From Zoogloeaceae bacterium (GTDB taxonomy: Bacteria > Pseudomonadota > Gammaproteobacteria > Burkholderiales > Rhodocyclaceae), in the NCBI GenBank assembly GCA_031281985.1, contig JAITEO010000095.1, forward strand, positions 1 to 8,872: 8,872 nt of DNA, written 5' to 3'. The position numbers were made by a program, and so were the translations under genes. Every line of letters starts with the position of its first letter. The stretch's first letter is position 1. Shown here one piece after another: positions 1-6,657 of this stretch. The notes beneath the pieces are model-generated. The model made no database searches and was not told the DNA's origin. It saw only the letters and a list, made by a program, of their open reading frames with translations.

Positions 1-199
1 GCCATCGCTACCCTCTCGTGGGCACGAACTGCCAAACTCACGTCTCTTTCGCGCATTGACCACCTGATAATGCCAAACGAGGCATGTAAATGATTTCACT
101 GTGCAGCGAGCCAGACGGATCGCCCTGCAGTGCCATGCGCAGCTCAGAGATGGATTGCACCCGCCATTGTGCCTCGATGGAACGCCGCCTTGTGCCGCG

Positions 200-208
200 T
201 GGTAGAAT
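200..208 (+). promoter_or_regulatory. Candidate extended -10 promoter for ndk
   Basis: TGGTAGAAT fits the extended -10 pattern TGnTAnAAT of sigma-70 promoters, 39 bases before the ndk start. No good -35 hexamer is seen 16-18 bases upstream, which an extended -10 can tolerate. The position is right for a short ndk leader. This is motif recognition only. Confidence 0.4.
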
Positions 209-236
209 TGCCCGTTTTCATGGTTTGCCTTTTTTC

Positions 237-241
237 AGGAG
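237..241 (+). promoter_or_regulatory. Ribosome binding site of ndk
   Basis: AGGAG lies six bases before the ATG at 248, an ideal Shine-Dalgarno arrangement. It fixes the ndk start, which also matches the family N-terminus [15 protein letters not shown]. Confidence 0.8.
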
Positions 242-247
242 TAGCTC

Positions 248-685
248 ATGGCGATTGAACGCACCCTTTCCATCATCAAGCCCGATGCCGTCCAAAAGAA
301 TGTGCTGGGCAGGATTTATACGCGGTTTGAAGAAAACGGTCTAAGGATCGCGGCTGCCAGGATGGTCTGGCTTTCCGCGCAGGAAGCCGGGCAATTCTAT
401 GCGGTGCATAGGGAACGTCCCTTCTTCAAGGACTTGGTGGCCTTCATGACCTCCGGCCCGGTGATGGTGCAGGTGCTGGAAGGCGAGAACGCCATTGCCA
501 AAAACCGCGAACTGATGGGCGCGACCGACCCGAAAAAAGCCGCGCCCGGCACCATCCGCGCCGACTTCGCCGAATCCATCGACGCCAACGCCGTACATGG
601 CTCCGACGCGCCGGAAACCGCCGCCGTGGAAATCGCCTTCTTCTTTCCCGGCATGAACCTGTATAGTGAAAGCGGCAAAAAGTAA
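248..685 (+). CDS. ndk: Nucleoside diphosphate kinase
   Basis: Ndk moves the gamma-phosphate of ATP onto nucleoside diphosphates through a phosphohistidine intermediate, balancing the cytosolic NTP and dNTP pools. The 145-residue protein is recognisable throughout: the N-terminal IIKPDAV strand with nucleotide-contacting Lys11, the [11 protein letters not shown] segment (54-64), the GATDP loop (91-95) and the catalytic NAVHGSD motif with His117. The start is supported by AGGAG six bases upstream. Family members usually end near residue 141 after MNxYS; here four extra residues follow. The last three (Gly-Lys-Lys) and the stop codon lie inside the first hairpin of the downstream repeat element, so the repeat appears to have rewritten the extreme C-terminus. 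The gene is probably its own transcription unit, as strong terminator-like hairpins follow it. Confidence 0.97.
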   Translation: MAIERTLSIIKPDAVQKNVLGRIYTRFEENGLRIAAARMVWLSAQEAGQFYAVHRERPFFKDLVAFMTSGPVMVQVLEGENAIAKNRELMGATDPKKAAPGTIRADFAESIDANAVHGSDAPETAAVEIAFFFPGMNLYSESGKK

Positions 686-702
686 AAGGCTACTTTTTGC
701 CG
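673..702 (+). terminator. Hairpin overlapping the ndk stop codon
   Basis: A perfect 12-bp stem: CGGCAAAAAGTA (673-684) pairs with TACTTTTTGCCG (691-702) across a 6-base loop. The ndk stop TAA (683-685) sits at the top of the stem. Uridines lie inside the 3' arm rather than after it, so this is not a textbook terminator alone. It may act with the following hairpin or protect the ndk mRNA 3' end. An inverted diverged copy lies at 1078-1101. Confidence 0.6.
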
Positions 703-757
703 GTTCAGTCAGCAAAAAAGGGCAAGCAAAGCTTGCCCTTTTTTGGAGTAAAGGCAA
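676..757. repeat. Left arm of an 82-bp inverted repeat
   Basis: This 82-bp stretch matches the reverse complement of 1020-1101 with about 73 of 82 bases identical and no gaps by hand alignment. Each arm carries the same two hairpins. Some differences are compensatory: in the terminator hairpin AAGC/GCTT here is AGGC/GCCT in the other arm, which keeps the stem. The arm begins inside ndk and ends in the spacer, and weaker similarity may continue past 757. Confidence 0.85.
714..744 (+). terminator. Bidirectional intrinsic terminator after ndk
   Basis: A perfect 14-bp stem (714-727 with 731-744) and 3-base loop. The 5' arm begins with six A and the 3' arm ends with six T around a GC-rich GGGCAAGC core, so it should terminate transcription from either side. 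It begins 28 bases after the ndk stop. An inverted near-copy lies at 1033-1063. Confidence 0.75.
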
Positions 758-784
758 GGCAACCCACTACCTATCCACACGGTC

Positions 785-808
785 GTAGGGGCGCGCTGCG
801 CGCGCCCG
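785..808 (+). repeat. REP-like hairpin, copy 1
   Basis: A GTAG tetranucleotide (785-788) is followed by a perfect 8-bp stem, GGGCGCGC (789-796) and GCGCGCCC (800-807), with loop TGC. A GTAG foot plus a palindrome is the known form of REP elements mobilised by RAYT (IS200-like) transposases. It differs from copies 2 and 3 at two positions that pair with each other (G-C here, A-T there), so the stem is maintained. Confidence 0.75.
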
Positions 809-835
809 TAAATCATTTCACCGCGTGGCGGTTGT

Positions 836-859
836 CGGGCGCACGCAGTGCGCCCCTAC
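836..859 (-). repeat. REP-like hairpin, copy 2 (inverted partner)
   Basis: Read on the minus strand this is the same 24-base unit: GTAG (859-856), then an 8-bp stem GGGCGCAC/GTGCGCCC with a TGC loop. It is identical in all 24 bases to copy 3 at 8528-8551. With copy 1 it forms an inverted doublet spanning 785-859 with a 27-base spacer, the arrangement called a REPIN. The spacer holds its own small hairpin, ACCGC (820-824) and GCGGT (828-832). Confidence 0.75.
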
Positions 860-944
860 AAGGTCGCGCGGTTGCTCTGTTTTCCGGCATCTTCATGGAT
901 GGAATTCATAAGGTTCATTTAGCGTGAAACACTGCATTCCCCAA

Positions 945-978
945 GGTTTGAAAGCAAAGCAAACTTTGCCTCTAAACC
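945..978 (+). repeat. Imperfect hairpin in the ndk-rlmN spacer
   Basis: GCAAAG (954-959) pairs with CTTTGC (964-969), extended by GGTTT (945-949) with AAACC (974-978) across a symmetric 4-by-4 internal loop. Function unknown; it lies inside the inverted-repeat element. Confidence 0.45.
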
Positions 979-982
979 GCGT

Positions 983-1022
983 AACCCCAACGAAAAACCA
1001 GCACGGTATTGGGGTTTCGTTG
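983..1022 (+). repeat. Overlapping alternative stems
   Basis: Two mutually exclusive pairings share bases: AACCCCAA (983-990) with TTGGGGTT (1009-1016), and CAACGAAA (988-995) with TTTCGTTG (1015-1022). Both are perfect 8-bp stems. This could be an RNA switch-like structure or a relic of nested inverted repeats. No known riboswitch family is recognised. Confidence 0.4.
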
Positions 1023-1032
1023 TCTTTGCTCC

Positions 1033-1063
1033 AAAAAAGGGCAGGCTTTGCCTGTCCTTTTTT
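1033..1063 (+). terminator. Bidirectional terminator-like hairpin before rlmN
   Basis: A 14-bp stem (1033-1046 with 1050-1063), 3-base TTT loop, six A on the left and six T on the right. On the + strand one pair is G-U; on the minus strand the same position is an A-C mismatch, so it should be stronger in the + direction. Read-through from ndk would meet this second terminator before rlmN. Confidence 0.6.
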
Positions 1064-1077
1064 GCTGACTAACCCGG

Positions 1078-1101
1078 CAAAAAGTAGATTTTTACTTTTT
1101 G
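1078..1101 (+). repeat. AT-rich hairpin just before rlmN
   Basis: CAAAAAGTA (1078-1086) pairs with TACTTTTTG (1093-1101) around a 6-base loop. This is the inverted copy of the hairpin at the ndk stop. It leaves only 13 bases to the rlmN ATG, and no clear Shine-Dalgarno motif lies in them, so the hairpin may affect rlmN translation. Confidence 0.5.
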
Positions 1102-1114
1102 ACGTGCAACGCTT

Positions 1115-2215
1115 ATGCCACTGCCAAACCTGCTTGATTTCGATGCTGCCCAACTGACTGCCTGGTTTGCCGGATTCGGTGAGAAGCCGTTTCGCGCAAC
1201 CCAGGTGTTGCGCTGGATGCATCGTTATGGCGAGGCGGATTTTGCGGACATGACCGATCTGGCGCGCGCCCTGCGCGAAGAACTGCCGGCGCGCGCCGCT
1301 ATCGTGCCGCCGCCGCTGCTTGCGGCGCGCAAGACGAAGGATGGCACGCGCAAATTCCTGTTCGATGTGGGGGACGGCAACGCGGTGGAGGCGGTGTTCA
1401 TCCCCGAAGCGGGGCGCGGCACCTTGTGCGTTTCCACGCAGGCGGGTTGCGCGCTCGAATGCGCGTTCTGCGCAACTGGAAAACAGGGGTTCAACCGCAA
1501 TCTGAGCGTTGCCGAAATCATCGGTCAGCTTTGGCAGGCGAACAAGGCGCTGGGGCGCGATCCGAAGGGCGAGCGCGTCATTTCCAACGTGGTGTTGATG
1601 GGCATGGGCGAGCCGCTGGCCAATTTCGACAACAGCGTGACCGCGCTCCGGCTGATGCTGGACGATAACGCCTACGGGCTTTCGCGGCGGCGGGTGACGG
1701 TTTCCACGGCGGGGCTGGTTCCGGCCATGGATCGCTTGCGCGAGGCGTGTCCGGTGGCATTGGCGATTTCCCTGCACGCGCCTGACGACGCGCTGCGCGA
1801 TACGCTGGTGCCGATCAACCGGAAGTATCCGCTGGCGGAGCTGATGGCGGCTTGCAGACGCTACCTGGAAAAAGCGCCGCGTGATTTCGTCACCTTCGAA
1901 TATGTGTTGATCGATGGCGTAAATGATCACGAACACGATGCCAAAGCCCTGATTTCCTTGACGCGACAGGTGTCTTGCAAGTTTAATATGATCCCTTTCA
2001 ATCCTTTTCCCGGATCGGAGTATCGCCGTTCCCGTCCCGAGCGCGTTCGACGTTTCGTCGATGTCCTTTTGCGCGCGGGCGTCGTGGCGACGGTACGCAA
2101 GACCCGTGGCGAGGAAATAGAGGCCGCCTGCGGGCAACTGGCCGGACAAATCCGGAACAAGACGAAGCGCGTCGCGCCTACGGCGCGCGGCATGTTGGAG
2201 GAACAGACATCATGA
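1115..2215 (+). CDS. rlmN: 23S rRNA / tRNA adenine-C2 methyltransferase (radical SAM)
   Basis: RlmN makes 2-methyladenosine at A2503 of 23S rRNA and at A37 of some tRNAs, using a [4Fe-4S] cluster, SAM and a methylated cysteine. The 366-residue protein has the N-terminal RNA-binding region with GEKPFRATQ (22-30), the radical-SAM CxxxCxxC motif (Cys112, Cys116, Cys119), the conserved Cys105 before it, the GMGEP motif, and catalytic Cys339 in AACGQLAG near the C-terminus. All key residues are present. The ATG at 1115 is the only start available, because an in-frame TGA lies at 1100-1102; the ribosome site is weak. The last 28 residues after Cys339 are normal for the family. The stop overlaps the pilW start by 4 bases. 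It begins the long operon. Confidence 0.97.
   Translation: MPLPNLLDFDAAQLTAWFAGFGEKPFRATQVLRWMHRYGEADFADMTDLARALREELPARAAIVPPPLLAARKTKDGTRKFLFDVGDGNAVEAVFIPEAGRGTLCVSTQAGCALECAFCATGKQGFNRNLSVAEIIGQLWQANKALGRDPKGERVISNVVLMGMGEPLANFDNSVTALRLMLDDNAYGLSRRRVTVSTAGLVPAMDRLREACPVALAISLHAPDDALRDTLVPINRKYPLAELMAACRRYLEKAPRDFVTFEYVLIDGVNDHEHDAKALISLTRQVSCKFNMIPFNPFPGSEYRRSRPERVRRFVDVLLRAGVVATVRKTRGEEIEAACGQLAGQIRNKTKRVAPTARGMLEEQTS
2197..2203 (+). promoter_or_regulatory. Ribosome binding site deciding the pilW start
   Basis: GGAGGAA inside the 3' end of rlmN lies 8 bases before the ATG at 2212 and 11 before the next ATG at 2215. The spacing favours 2212. Confidence 0.7.
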
Positions 2216-3018
2216 TGCAAAGCATAGTGCGGCGCTTGCCGCTCGTGGCGGCATGGATGGCGGCGCTGGCGGTCCTGCCGCTGGGCGCGCAGGTTGTGGT
2301 GCCGGAATCCATGCACAGCAACGAAACGGTCAGCAACGTCCGCAACCAGGCGCAGATCCACACGGAACTGGCGGCGCTGTATTTCCAGGCGGGCAGCATG
2401 CCGGTGGCGCTGGAGGAAACCAACATCGCCATTGCCGCCGACCCGCGTTACGCCTCGGCCTACAACGTGCGCGCGCTGGTGCATACCATCCTGCGCGAAT
2501 TCGATGGGGCGGACGCCGATTTCAAGAAAGCCCTGAGCCTGGCGCCGAATGACCCGGACATCAACAACAATTACGGCTGGTTCCTGTGCCAGCGCGGCAG
2601 GGAGCGGGAATCCTTCCCCCATTTCATGATCGCCATCAAGAATCCCCTCTACGCCACGCCGGAGCGCGCCTATATCAACGCCGGTTCCTGCGCCATCAAG
2701 GTGGGCAATCTGGAAGACGCGCGCGCCCATCTGTTGCAGGCGCTGCGCATGGCCGGCGACCGGGAAACCGTGTCGCTGGCGCAGATACAGCTCATTTCGC
2801 TGGCGTACAAGGAAGGCAAGATGACGGAAGCGCGCAATCGCCTGCAGGAGATTATGCAGGCGGGCGTGACGTTGCCGCCGGACGCCCTGTGGCTGGGCAT
2901 CCGGGTGGAGCACAAGCTGGGGCACCTGTCGGAAGAAAAGAGCCTGGCGGCACAATTGAAGCGTCTGTATCCCACTTCGGAGGAATACCAGGCCTACCTT
3001 TCGGGTAACTACGAATGA
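2212..3018 (+). CDS. pilW: Type IV pilus biogenesis/stability protein PilW (PilF), TPR protein
   Basis: PilW/PilF proteins are TPR pilotins that help the secretin PilQ assemble in the outer membrane and so support type IV pili. The 268-residue protein has an N-terminal signal (arginines at 7-8, then hydrophobic 9-26), followed by tandem TPR helices from about residue 45, including NYGWFLCQ, typical of the family. The location between rlmN and rodZ is the conserved one. Oddity: relatives carry a lipobox ending in Cys, but here the matching place reads Leu-Gly-Ala (24-26), so lipidation seems impossible and the protein would be periplasmic after signal peptidase I cleavage or remain membrane-anchored. 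There is no other Cys before residue 100. ATGA overlaps join it to both neighbours, indicating translational coupling. The family call is strong; lipoprotein status is doubtful. Confidence 0.88.
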   Translation: MMQSIVRRLPLVAAWMAALAVLPLGAQVVVPESMHSNETVSNVRNQAQIHTELAALYFQAGSMPVALEETNIAIAADPRYASAYNVRALVHTILREFDGADADFKKALSLAPNDPDINNNYGWFLCQRGRERESFPHFMIAIKNPLYATPERAYINAGSCAIKVGNLEDARAHLLQALRMAGDRETVSLAQIQLISLAYKEGKMTEARNRLQEIMQAGVTLPPDALWLGIRVEHKLGHLSEEKSLAAQLKRLYPTSEEYQAYLSGNYE

Positions 3019-4058
3019 GCGAAACAAGTACCCCAAAAGACGGCAAGGCGGCGAATGCCGTTGCGGATGCGGCCGCGGAAACGCCCACGGGATTGCAGCA
3101 CGTGCGCGAAGCCTTGCAGTCCAAACTGGCGGAACAACTGGAGCAGAACCCCGCCGCGGATTCGCAATCGGCGGACATGCTGTCGGCAGACATGCTGTCG
3201 GCAGACATGCAGTCGGCAAACCCGCCCGCGGCGGAAGTGCGGGTTGGACGGCAATTGAAGGCGGCGCGCGAGGCCGTAAAGCTTACCGTGCCCGATGTCG
3301 CGCAGCGTCTGCGCCTGGGCGAGCGCCAGGTCACTGCGCTGGAGGAGGGCGATCTGGCCGCCTTGCCGGGCAGGACCTTCGTGCGCGGCTTTGTCCGCAA
3401 CTATGCCCGCGTGGTCAATCTGGAGGCCGCGCCGCTCCTGGAGACACTCGATGGCGTCGATAAACTGTCCGCGCCGCGGCTGAACCTGCCGGAATCCACG
3501 CATGTCGTCATGCCCGGCAGTCAGGAACAGGGCAGACGGGATTCGACGCGGGTGGTGGCGACCGGCCTTGTCTTGTTGCTGATTGCCATCCTGTTGTATT
3601 TCTTCTTGCCGGAACAGACCTGGATGCGCATCCGGGACGGTCAATGGCTGGAAAACCGGCAAACGGAAGAAAACGGGGCGCAGCTTGTGGATAATCCCGT
3701 GCTCGTGCCGGGCGAATCCTTGCCGGTGTCCATCTCGCCCGCGCCCGATGCCGCGGAGGATGCGCCCGTGGCGGCGGAAGTCGCGCCTTCCGCGTCGACG
3801 CCGCCCGCCGCGCCGCCTGCCGGGGGCGACGCGCAATTTTCCTTCACCCAGGAATCCTGGGTGGAAGTGCGCGACCGGAACAATGTCGTCATCAGTTCGC
3901 GGCAGCACGCGGCGGGCACGCGGCATGCCGTTTCCGGCGCTGCTCCGCTGACGGTCACGGTGGGCAGGGCTTCCGGCGTGACGCTCACCTACCGGGGAAA
4001 ACCTGTGCCCCTGCGTCCCGGCGCGGGGAACGATGTCGCCCGCGTCGTCCTGCCTTGA
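3015..4058 (+). CDS. rodZ: Cytoskeleton protein RodZ
   Basis: RodZ is a bitopic inner-membrane protein that links MreB filaments to the periplasmic cell-wall elongation machinery and keeps cells rod-shaped. In order: a low-complexity N-terminal tail (1-75), an Xre-like helix-turn-helix domain (about 77-146, including the [19 protein letters not shown] helices) used to bind MreB rather than DNA, a transmembrane helix (about 180-199), a Pro/Ala-rich periplasmic linker, and a C-terminal beta domain (about 275-347) beginning [13 protein letters not shown]. The 347-residue length is normal. Oddity: the tail holds tandem Ser-Ala-Asp-Met-Leu repeats (52-69) absent from the RodZ proteins I know. The start overlaps the pilW stop as ATGA. 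The conserved place before ispG supports the call. Confidence 0.95.
   Translation: MSETSTPKDGKAANAVADAAAETPTGLQHVREALQSKLAEQLEQNPAADSQSADMLSADMLSADMQSANPPAAEVRVGRQLKAAREAVKLTVPDVAQRLRLGERQVTALEEGDLAALPGRTFVRGFVRNYARVVNLEAAPLLETLDGVDKLSAPRLNLPESTHVVMPGSQEQGRRDSTRVVATGLVLLLIAILLYFFLPEQTWMRIRDGQWLENRQTEENGAQLVDNPVLVPGESLPVSISPAPDAAEDAPVAAEVAPSASTPPAAPPAGGDAQFSFTQESWVEVRDRNNVVISSRQHAAGTRHAVSGAAPLTVTVGRASGVTLTYRGKPVPLRPGAGNDVARVVLP
3168..3221 (+). repeat. 15-bp in-frame tandem repeat in rodZ
   Basis: Three 15-bp units (3168-3182, 3183-3197, 3198-3212) plus a partial fourth (3213-3221) encode [18 protein letters not shown]. Units differ by at most two bases. Being a multiple of three, copy-number change would not break the frame. 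Confidence 0.9.
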
Positions 4059-4065
4059 GCGTTGC

Positions 4066-5313
4066 ATGACGGCGCATTTTTGCGGCAAGCTGCCGGGACA
4101 ACCCGATACCCATTCCTGCCGGGTCGGCGGCGTGCCGCTGGGCGGCAAGTCGCCGGTGGTGGTGCAGTCGATGACCAACACCGATACGGCGGATGCCGAG
4201 GCCACGGCGCGCCAGTGTTTCGAGTTGAGCCAGGCGGGTTCCGAATTGGTGCGCATCACGGTGAATACGCCGGAAGCCGCCGCCGCCGTGCCAGAGATTC
4301 GCCGTCGTCTCGACGATCTGGATTGTCCGGTGCCGCTGATTGGCGATTTCCATTACAACGGCCACCGCCTGCTTGCCGACTGTCCCGATTGCGCCATCGC
4401 GCTGGCCAAGTACCGCATCAATCCCGGCAATGTCGGCTTCGGGCAGAAAAAGGACGCGCAGTTTTCCGCCATGATCGATCTGGCCTGCCGCTACGAAAAG
4501 CCGGTGCGCATCGGCGTCAATTGGGGCAGCCTCGATCCGTCCGTGCTCGCCCGCATGATGGATGAGAACAACCGGCGCCATGCGCCGGACAGGAGTCTAT
4601 CGGAAATCATGCGCGCAGCCCTGCTCGCTTCCGCCCTGGAATCCGCCGAACGGGCGGAAGAGCTGGGATTGCCGGGCGAGCGCATCATCCTTTCCTGCAA
4701 GGTTTCCGCCGTGCCGGATCTGATTGCCATTTACCGGGAACTCGCCGCCCGTTGCCGTTACGCCCTGCACCTGGGACTCACGGAAGCCGGCATGGGTTCC
4801 AGGGGCGTCGTCGCTTCCACGGCGGCGCTGGCGGTGCTGCTGGAGGAGGGCATCGGCGACACCATCCGCGTCTCGCTCACGCCAGAACCCGGCGCGCCGC
4901 GCAAGAAGGAAGTCGAAGTGGCGCAGGACATCCTGCAAAGCCTTGGGCTGCGCGTGTTCGCGCCGCAGGTGATCGCCTGCCCCGGCTGTGGCCGCACCAC
5001 TTCCAGTCTCTTCCAGGAGCTTGCGCAACGGGTGCAGGCTTTTTTGCAGACGAAGATGGTAGAGTGGCAAAAGCAATACGCGGGGGTGGAACATCTGCGC
5101 GTGGCGGTCATGGGTTGCGTGGTCAATGGCCCTGGCGAATCGCGGCACGCGCAGGTCGGCATTTCGCTTCCCGGCGCGGGCGAAGCGCCGTCCGCGCCGG
5201 TCTATGAGGATGGCGTCAAGACCGCGACCCTGAAGGGTGAACATCTCGCCGACGAATTTCTGGACATCATCACCCGCTATGTTGCCCGCAACTACGCGCG
5301 CAAGGAGGAATAG
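4066..5313 (+). CDS. ispG: 4-hydroxy-3-methylbut-2-en-1-yl diphosphate synthase (IspG)
   Basis: IspG (GcpE) converts MEcPP to HMBPP, the penultimate step of the MEP isoprenoid pathway, using a [4Fe-4S] cluster and reduced flavodoxin or ferredoxin. It has the TIM-barrel start ([13 protein letters not shown]), [18 protein letters not shown] and RIGVNWGSL, then a C-terminal domain with cluster ligands Cys305 and Cys308 (CPGCGR), Cys351 and Glu358 (GCVVNGPGE). It is the long form seen in betaproteobacteria, with extra sequence in the middle ([13 protein letters not shown] to VAQDIL) relative to enterobacteria. I chose ATG 4066, seven bases after the rodZ stop, because its N-terminus suits the family better. 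ATG 4033 (11 residues longer, overlapping rodZ by 26 bases, preceded by GGGGA) is an alternative. Residue numbers use 4066. Confidence 0.95.
   Translation: MTAHFCGKLPGQPDTHSCRVGGVPLGGKSPVVVQSMTNTDTADAEATARQCFELSQAGSELVRITVNTPEAAAAVPEIRRRLDDLDCPVPLIGDFHYNGHRLLADCPDCAIALAKYRINPGNVGFGQKKDAQFSAMIDLACRYEKPVRIGVNWGSLDPSVLARMMDENNRRHAPDRSLSEIMRAALLASALESAERAEELGLPGERIILSCKVSAVPDLIAIYRELAARCRYALHLGLTEAGMGSRGVVASTAALAVLLEEGIGDTIRVSLTPEPGAPRKKEVEVAQDILQSLGLRVFAPQVIACPGCGRTTSSLFQELAQRVQAFLQTKMVEWQKQYAGVEHLRVAVMGCVVNGPGESRHAQVGISLPGAGEAPSAPVYEDGVKTATLKGEHLADEFLDIITRYVARNYARKEE
5302..5308 (+). promoter_or_regulatory. Ribosome binding site of hisS
   Basis: AAGGAGG, within the last codons of ispG, is a near-perfect Shine-Dalgarno sequence 11 bases before the GTG at 5320. 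It supports the GTG start, since no ATG lies near. Confidence 0.75.
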
Positions 5314-5319
5314 ACGCTC

Positions 5320-6657
5320 GTGAGCCAACCGCTTGCCCAACAACGCCCACGCCTGCAATCCGTGCGCGGCATGAACGACATCCTGCCGCCGGAAGCCGAA
5401 CACTGGGCGCGTCTCGAAGCCGCCGTCATCGCCTGTCTGGAGGGTTACGGCTACAGACCCATTCGCCTGCCCATCGTCGAGCCGACGCCGCTTTTTACCC
5501 GCGCCATCGGGGAAGTCACCGACATCGTGGAAAAGGAGATGTATTCCTTCGCCGATAGTCTGAATGGCGAGGCGCTCACCCTGCGTCCCGAAGGCACGGC
5601 GGGCTGCGCGCGCGCCGTCATCCAGCATGGCCTGGCGAACCAGTCGGCGCAGCGTCTCTATTACCTGGGGCCGATGTTTCGTCACGAGCGTCCGCAAAAG
5701 GGGCGTTATCGCCAGTTCCACCAGATTGGCGCGGAAGTCTTCGGCCTTGCCGGCCCGGACGTGGATGCGGAACTGATTTTGCTGACGCGGCGCTTGTGGC
5801 GCGATCTGGGGCTTGCCGACATGCAATTGCAATTGAACAGCCTGGGGCAGCCGGAAGAACGCGCCCGTCACCGCGCCGATCTGATTGCCTATCTCGAGGG
5901 CTTCGCGGAAAAGCTGGATGAAGACGCCCGCCGCCGCCTGCAAAGCAATCCCCTGCGCATTCTCGACAGCAAGAACCCGCTGGTGCAGGAGATTTGCGCG
6001 GGCGCGCCCAATCTGCTGGACTATCTCGGCGAGGAGTCGCTGGCGCATTTTGCCGCCTTGCAGCGGATCTTGCGGGACGCGGGCGTCGAGTTCGTCCTCA
6101 ATCCGCGTCTGGTGCGCGGCCTGGACTATTACAATCGCAGCGTCTTCGAGTGGGTGACGGATAAGCTCGGCGCGCAGGGCACGGTCTGCGCGGGCGGACG
6201 CTATGATGGCCTCGTTGCGCAACTGGGCGGCAACCCCACGCCCGCCTGCGGCTTTGCGCTGGGCGTGGAGCGCCTGATGGCGCTCTGCGCCGCCCAGGAG
6301 CAAGGGGGCATGGCGGCGGCGAAAGTGCCGGAGGTCTATCTGGTGCATCAGGGGGAGGCGGCCAGCCGTCTTGCCTTTCGCGTGGCGGAAGCGTTGCGCG
6401 ATGCGGGCGTGAAGGTGCTTTTGCACTGCGGCGGCGGCAGTTTCAAGGCGCAGATGAGAAAAGCCGATGGCGCGGGCGCGGCATTCGCCGTTATCATTGG
6501 CGACGACGAGGCGTCTTGCGAGGAAGCGCAGGTAAAGGCGTTGCGCGATGCCGCGGCCGGACAGCGGCGCGTGCGTGTCGACGCGCTGCCCGGCCTCATT
6601 TGTGAACATTTTTTCAACGATACGGTACAAAAGGAAAACGAACATGGCAGCATATGA
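5320..6657 (+). CDS. hisS: Histidine--tRNA ligase
   Basis: HisRS charges tRNA-His with histidine in the cytosol. It is a class II synthetase of 445 residues, slightly above the usual 420-430. Visible are the VRGMNDILP entry motif (15-23), [12 protein letters not shown] (89-99), motif 2 (about 117-141) with Arg121 in FRHERPQ and RQFHQIGAE, the histidine-specific loop RGLDYYN (266-272), [10 protein letters not shown], motif 3 GFALGVERL with Arg318, and a C-terminal anticodon-binding domain from about residue 340. The start is GTG, supported by a strong ribosome site and the homologous N-terminus. The C-terminus overlaps the start of yfgM by 14 bases, so the last residues (ENEHGSI) are encoded over the yfgM ribosome site and start, which probably explains the slightly long tail. 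Confidence 0.97.
   Translation: MSQPLAQQRPRLQSVRGMNDILPPEAEHWARLEAAVIACLEGYGYRPIRLPIVEPTPLFTRAIGEVTDIVEKEMYSFADSLNGEALTLRPEGTAGCARAVIQHGLANQSAQRLYYLGPMFRHERPQKGRYRQFHQIGAEVFGLAGPDVDAELILLTRRLWRDLGLADMQLQLNSLGQPEERARHRADLIAYLEGFAEKLDEDARRRLQSNPLRILDSKNPLVQEICAGAPNLLDYLGEESLAHFAALQRILRDAGVEFVLNPRLVRGLDYYNRSVFEWVTDKLGAQGTVCAGGRYDGLVAQLGGNPTPACGFALGVERLMALCAAQEQGGMAAAKVPEVYLVHQGEAASRLAFRVAEALRDAGVKVLLHCGGGSFKAQMRKADGAGAAFAVIIGDDEASCEEAQVKALRDAAAGQRRVRVDALPGLICEHFFNDTVQKENEHGSI

Larger units (their letters stand above)
1..247. other. Upstream spacer before ndk, no confident gene
   Basis: No convincing gene lies here. The + strand has no frame with a good start or ribosome site before ndk. On the minus strand an open frame runs from 217 down to a TGA at 40-38 (about 59 sense codons). 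It has no ATG near its beginning: the first ATG is at 136-134, and a GTG is at 160-158. Its translation looks protein-like but matches nothing I recognise. A small inverted repeat (TGCC 71-74, GGCA 81-84) is too short to interpret. The last 50 bases hold the likely ndk promoter and ribosome binding site. Confidence 0.5.
1020..1101. repeat. Right arm of the 82-bp inverted repeat
   Basis: The inverted partner of 676-757, with about 89 percent identity by hand count. It ends 13 bases before the rlmN start codon, so rlmN's immediate leader is almost entirely repeat sequence. Confidence 0.85.

Noticed and set aside
673..1101. Autonomous insertion sequence with terminal inverted repeats
   Set aside because: The interior of about 260 bp is too short for any transposase and holds only hairpins, and no target-site duplication is evident at the ends. 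A non-autonomous element remains possible.
860..1114. Riboswitch or tRNA upstream of rlmN
   Set aside because: No cloverleaf, T-box or known riboswitch core was recognised. The structure present is simple inverted repeats.
697..1157. Two short + strand frames in the ndk-rlmN spacer (697-927 and 924-1157)
   Set aside because: They run through hairpins and both inverted arms, have no ribosome sites, and translate the repeats. Similar spurious peptides would appear wherever the repeat lies in the genome.
893..2149. Minus-strand open frame of 418 codons over the spacer and rlmN
   Set aside because: It is a shadow of rlmN, extended into the repeat spacer. No ribosome site and no recognisable family.
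6548..6643. Upstream in-frame ATG as the yfgM start
   Set aside because: This adds 32 residues that are an out-of-frame reading of hisS. The ATG at 6644 has a proper ribosome site and the family N-terminus.
4597..6645. Very long minus-strand open frame (682 codons) across ispG and hisS
   Set aside because: It is antisense to two unmistakable genes with all catalytic motifs. Long antisense frames arise from GC-rich codon use, and its translation is Arg/His/Gln-rich with no domain.
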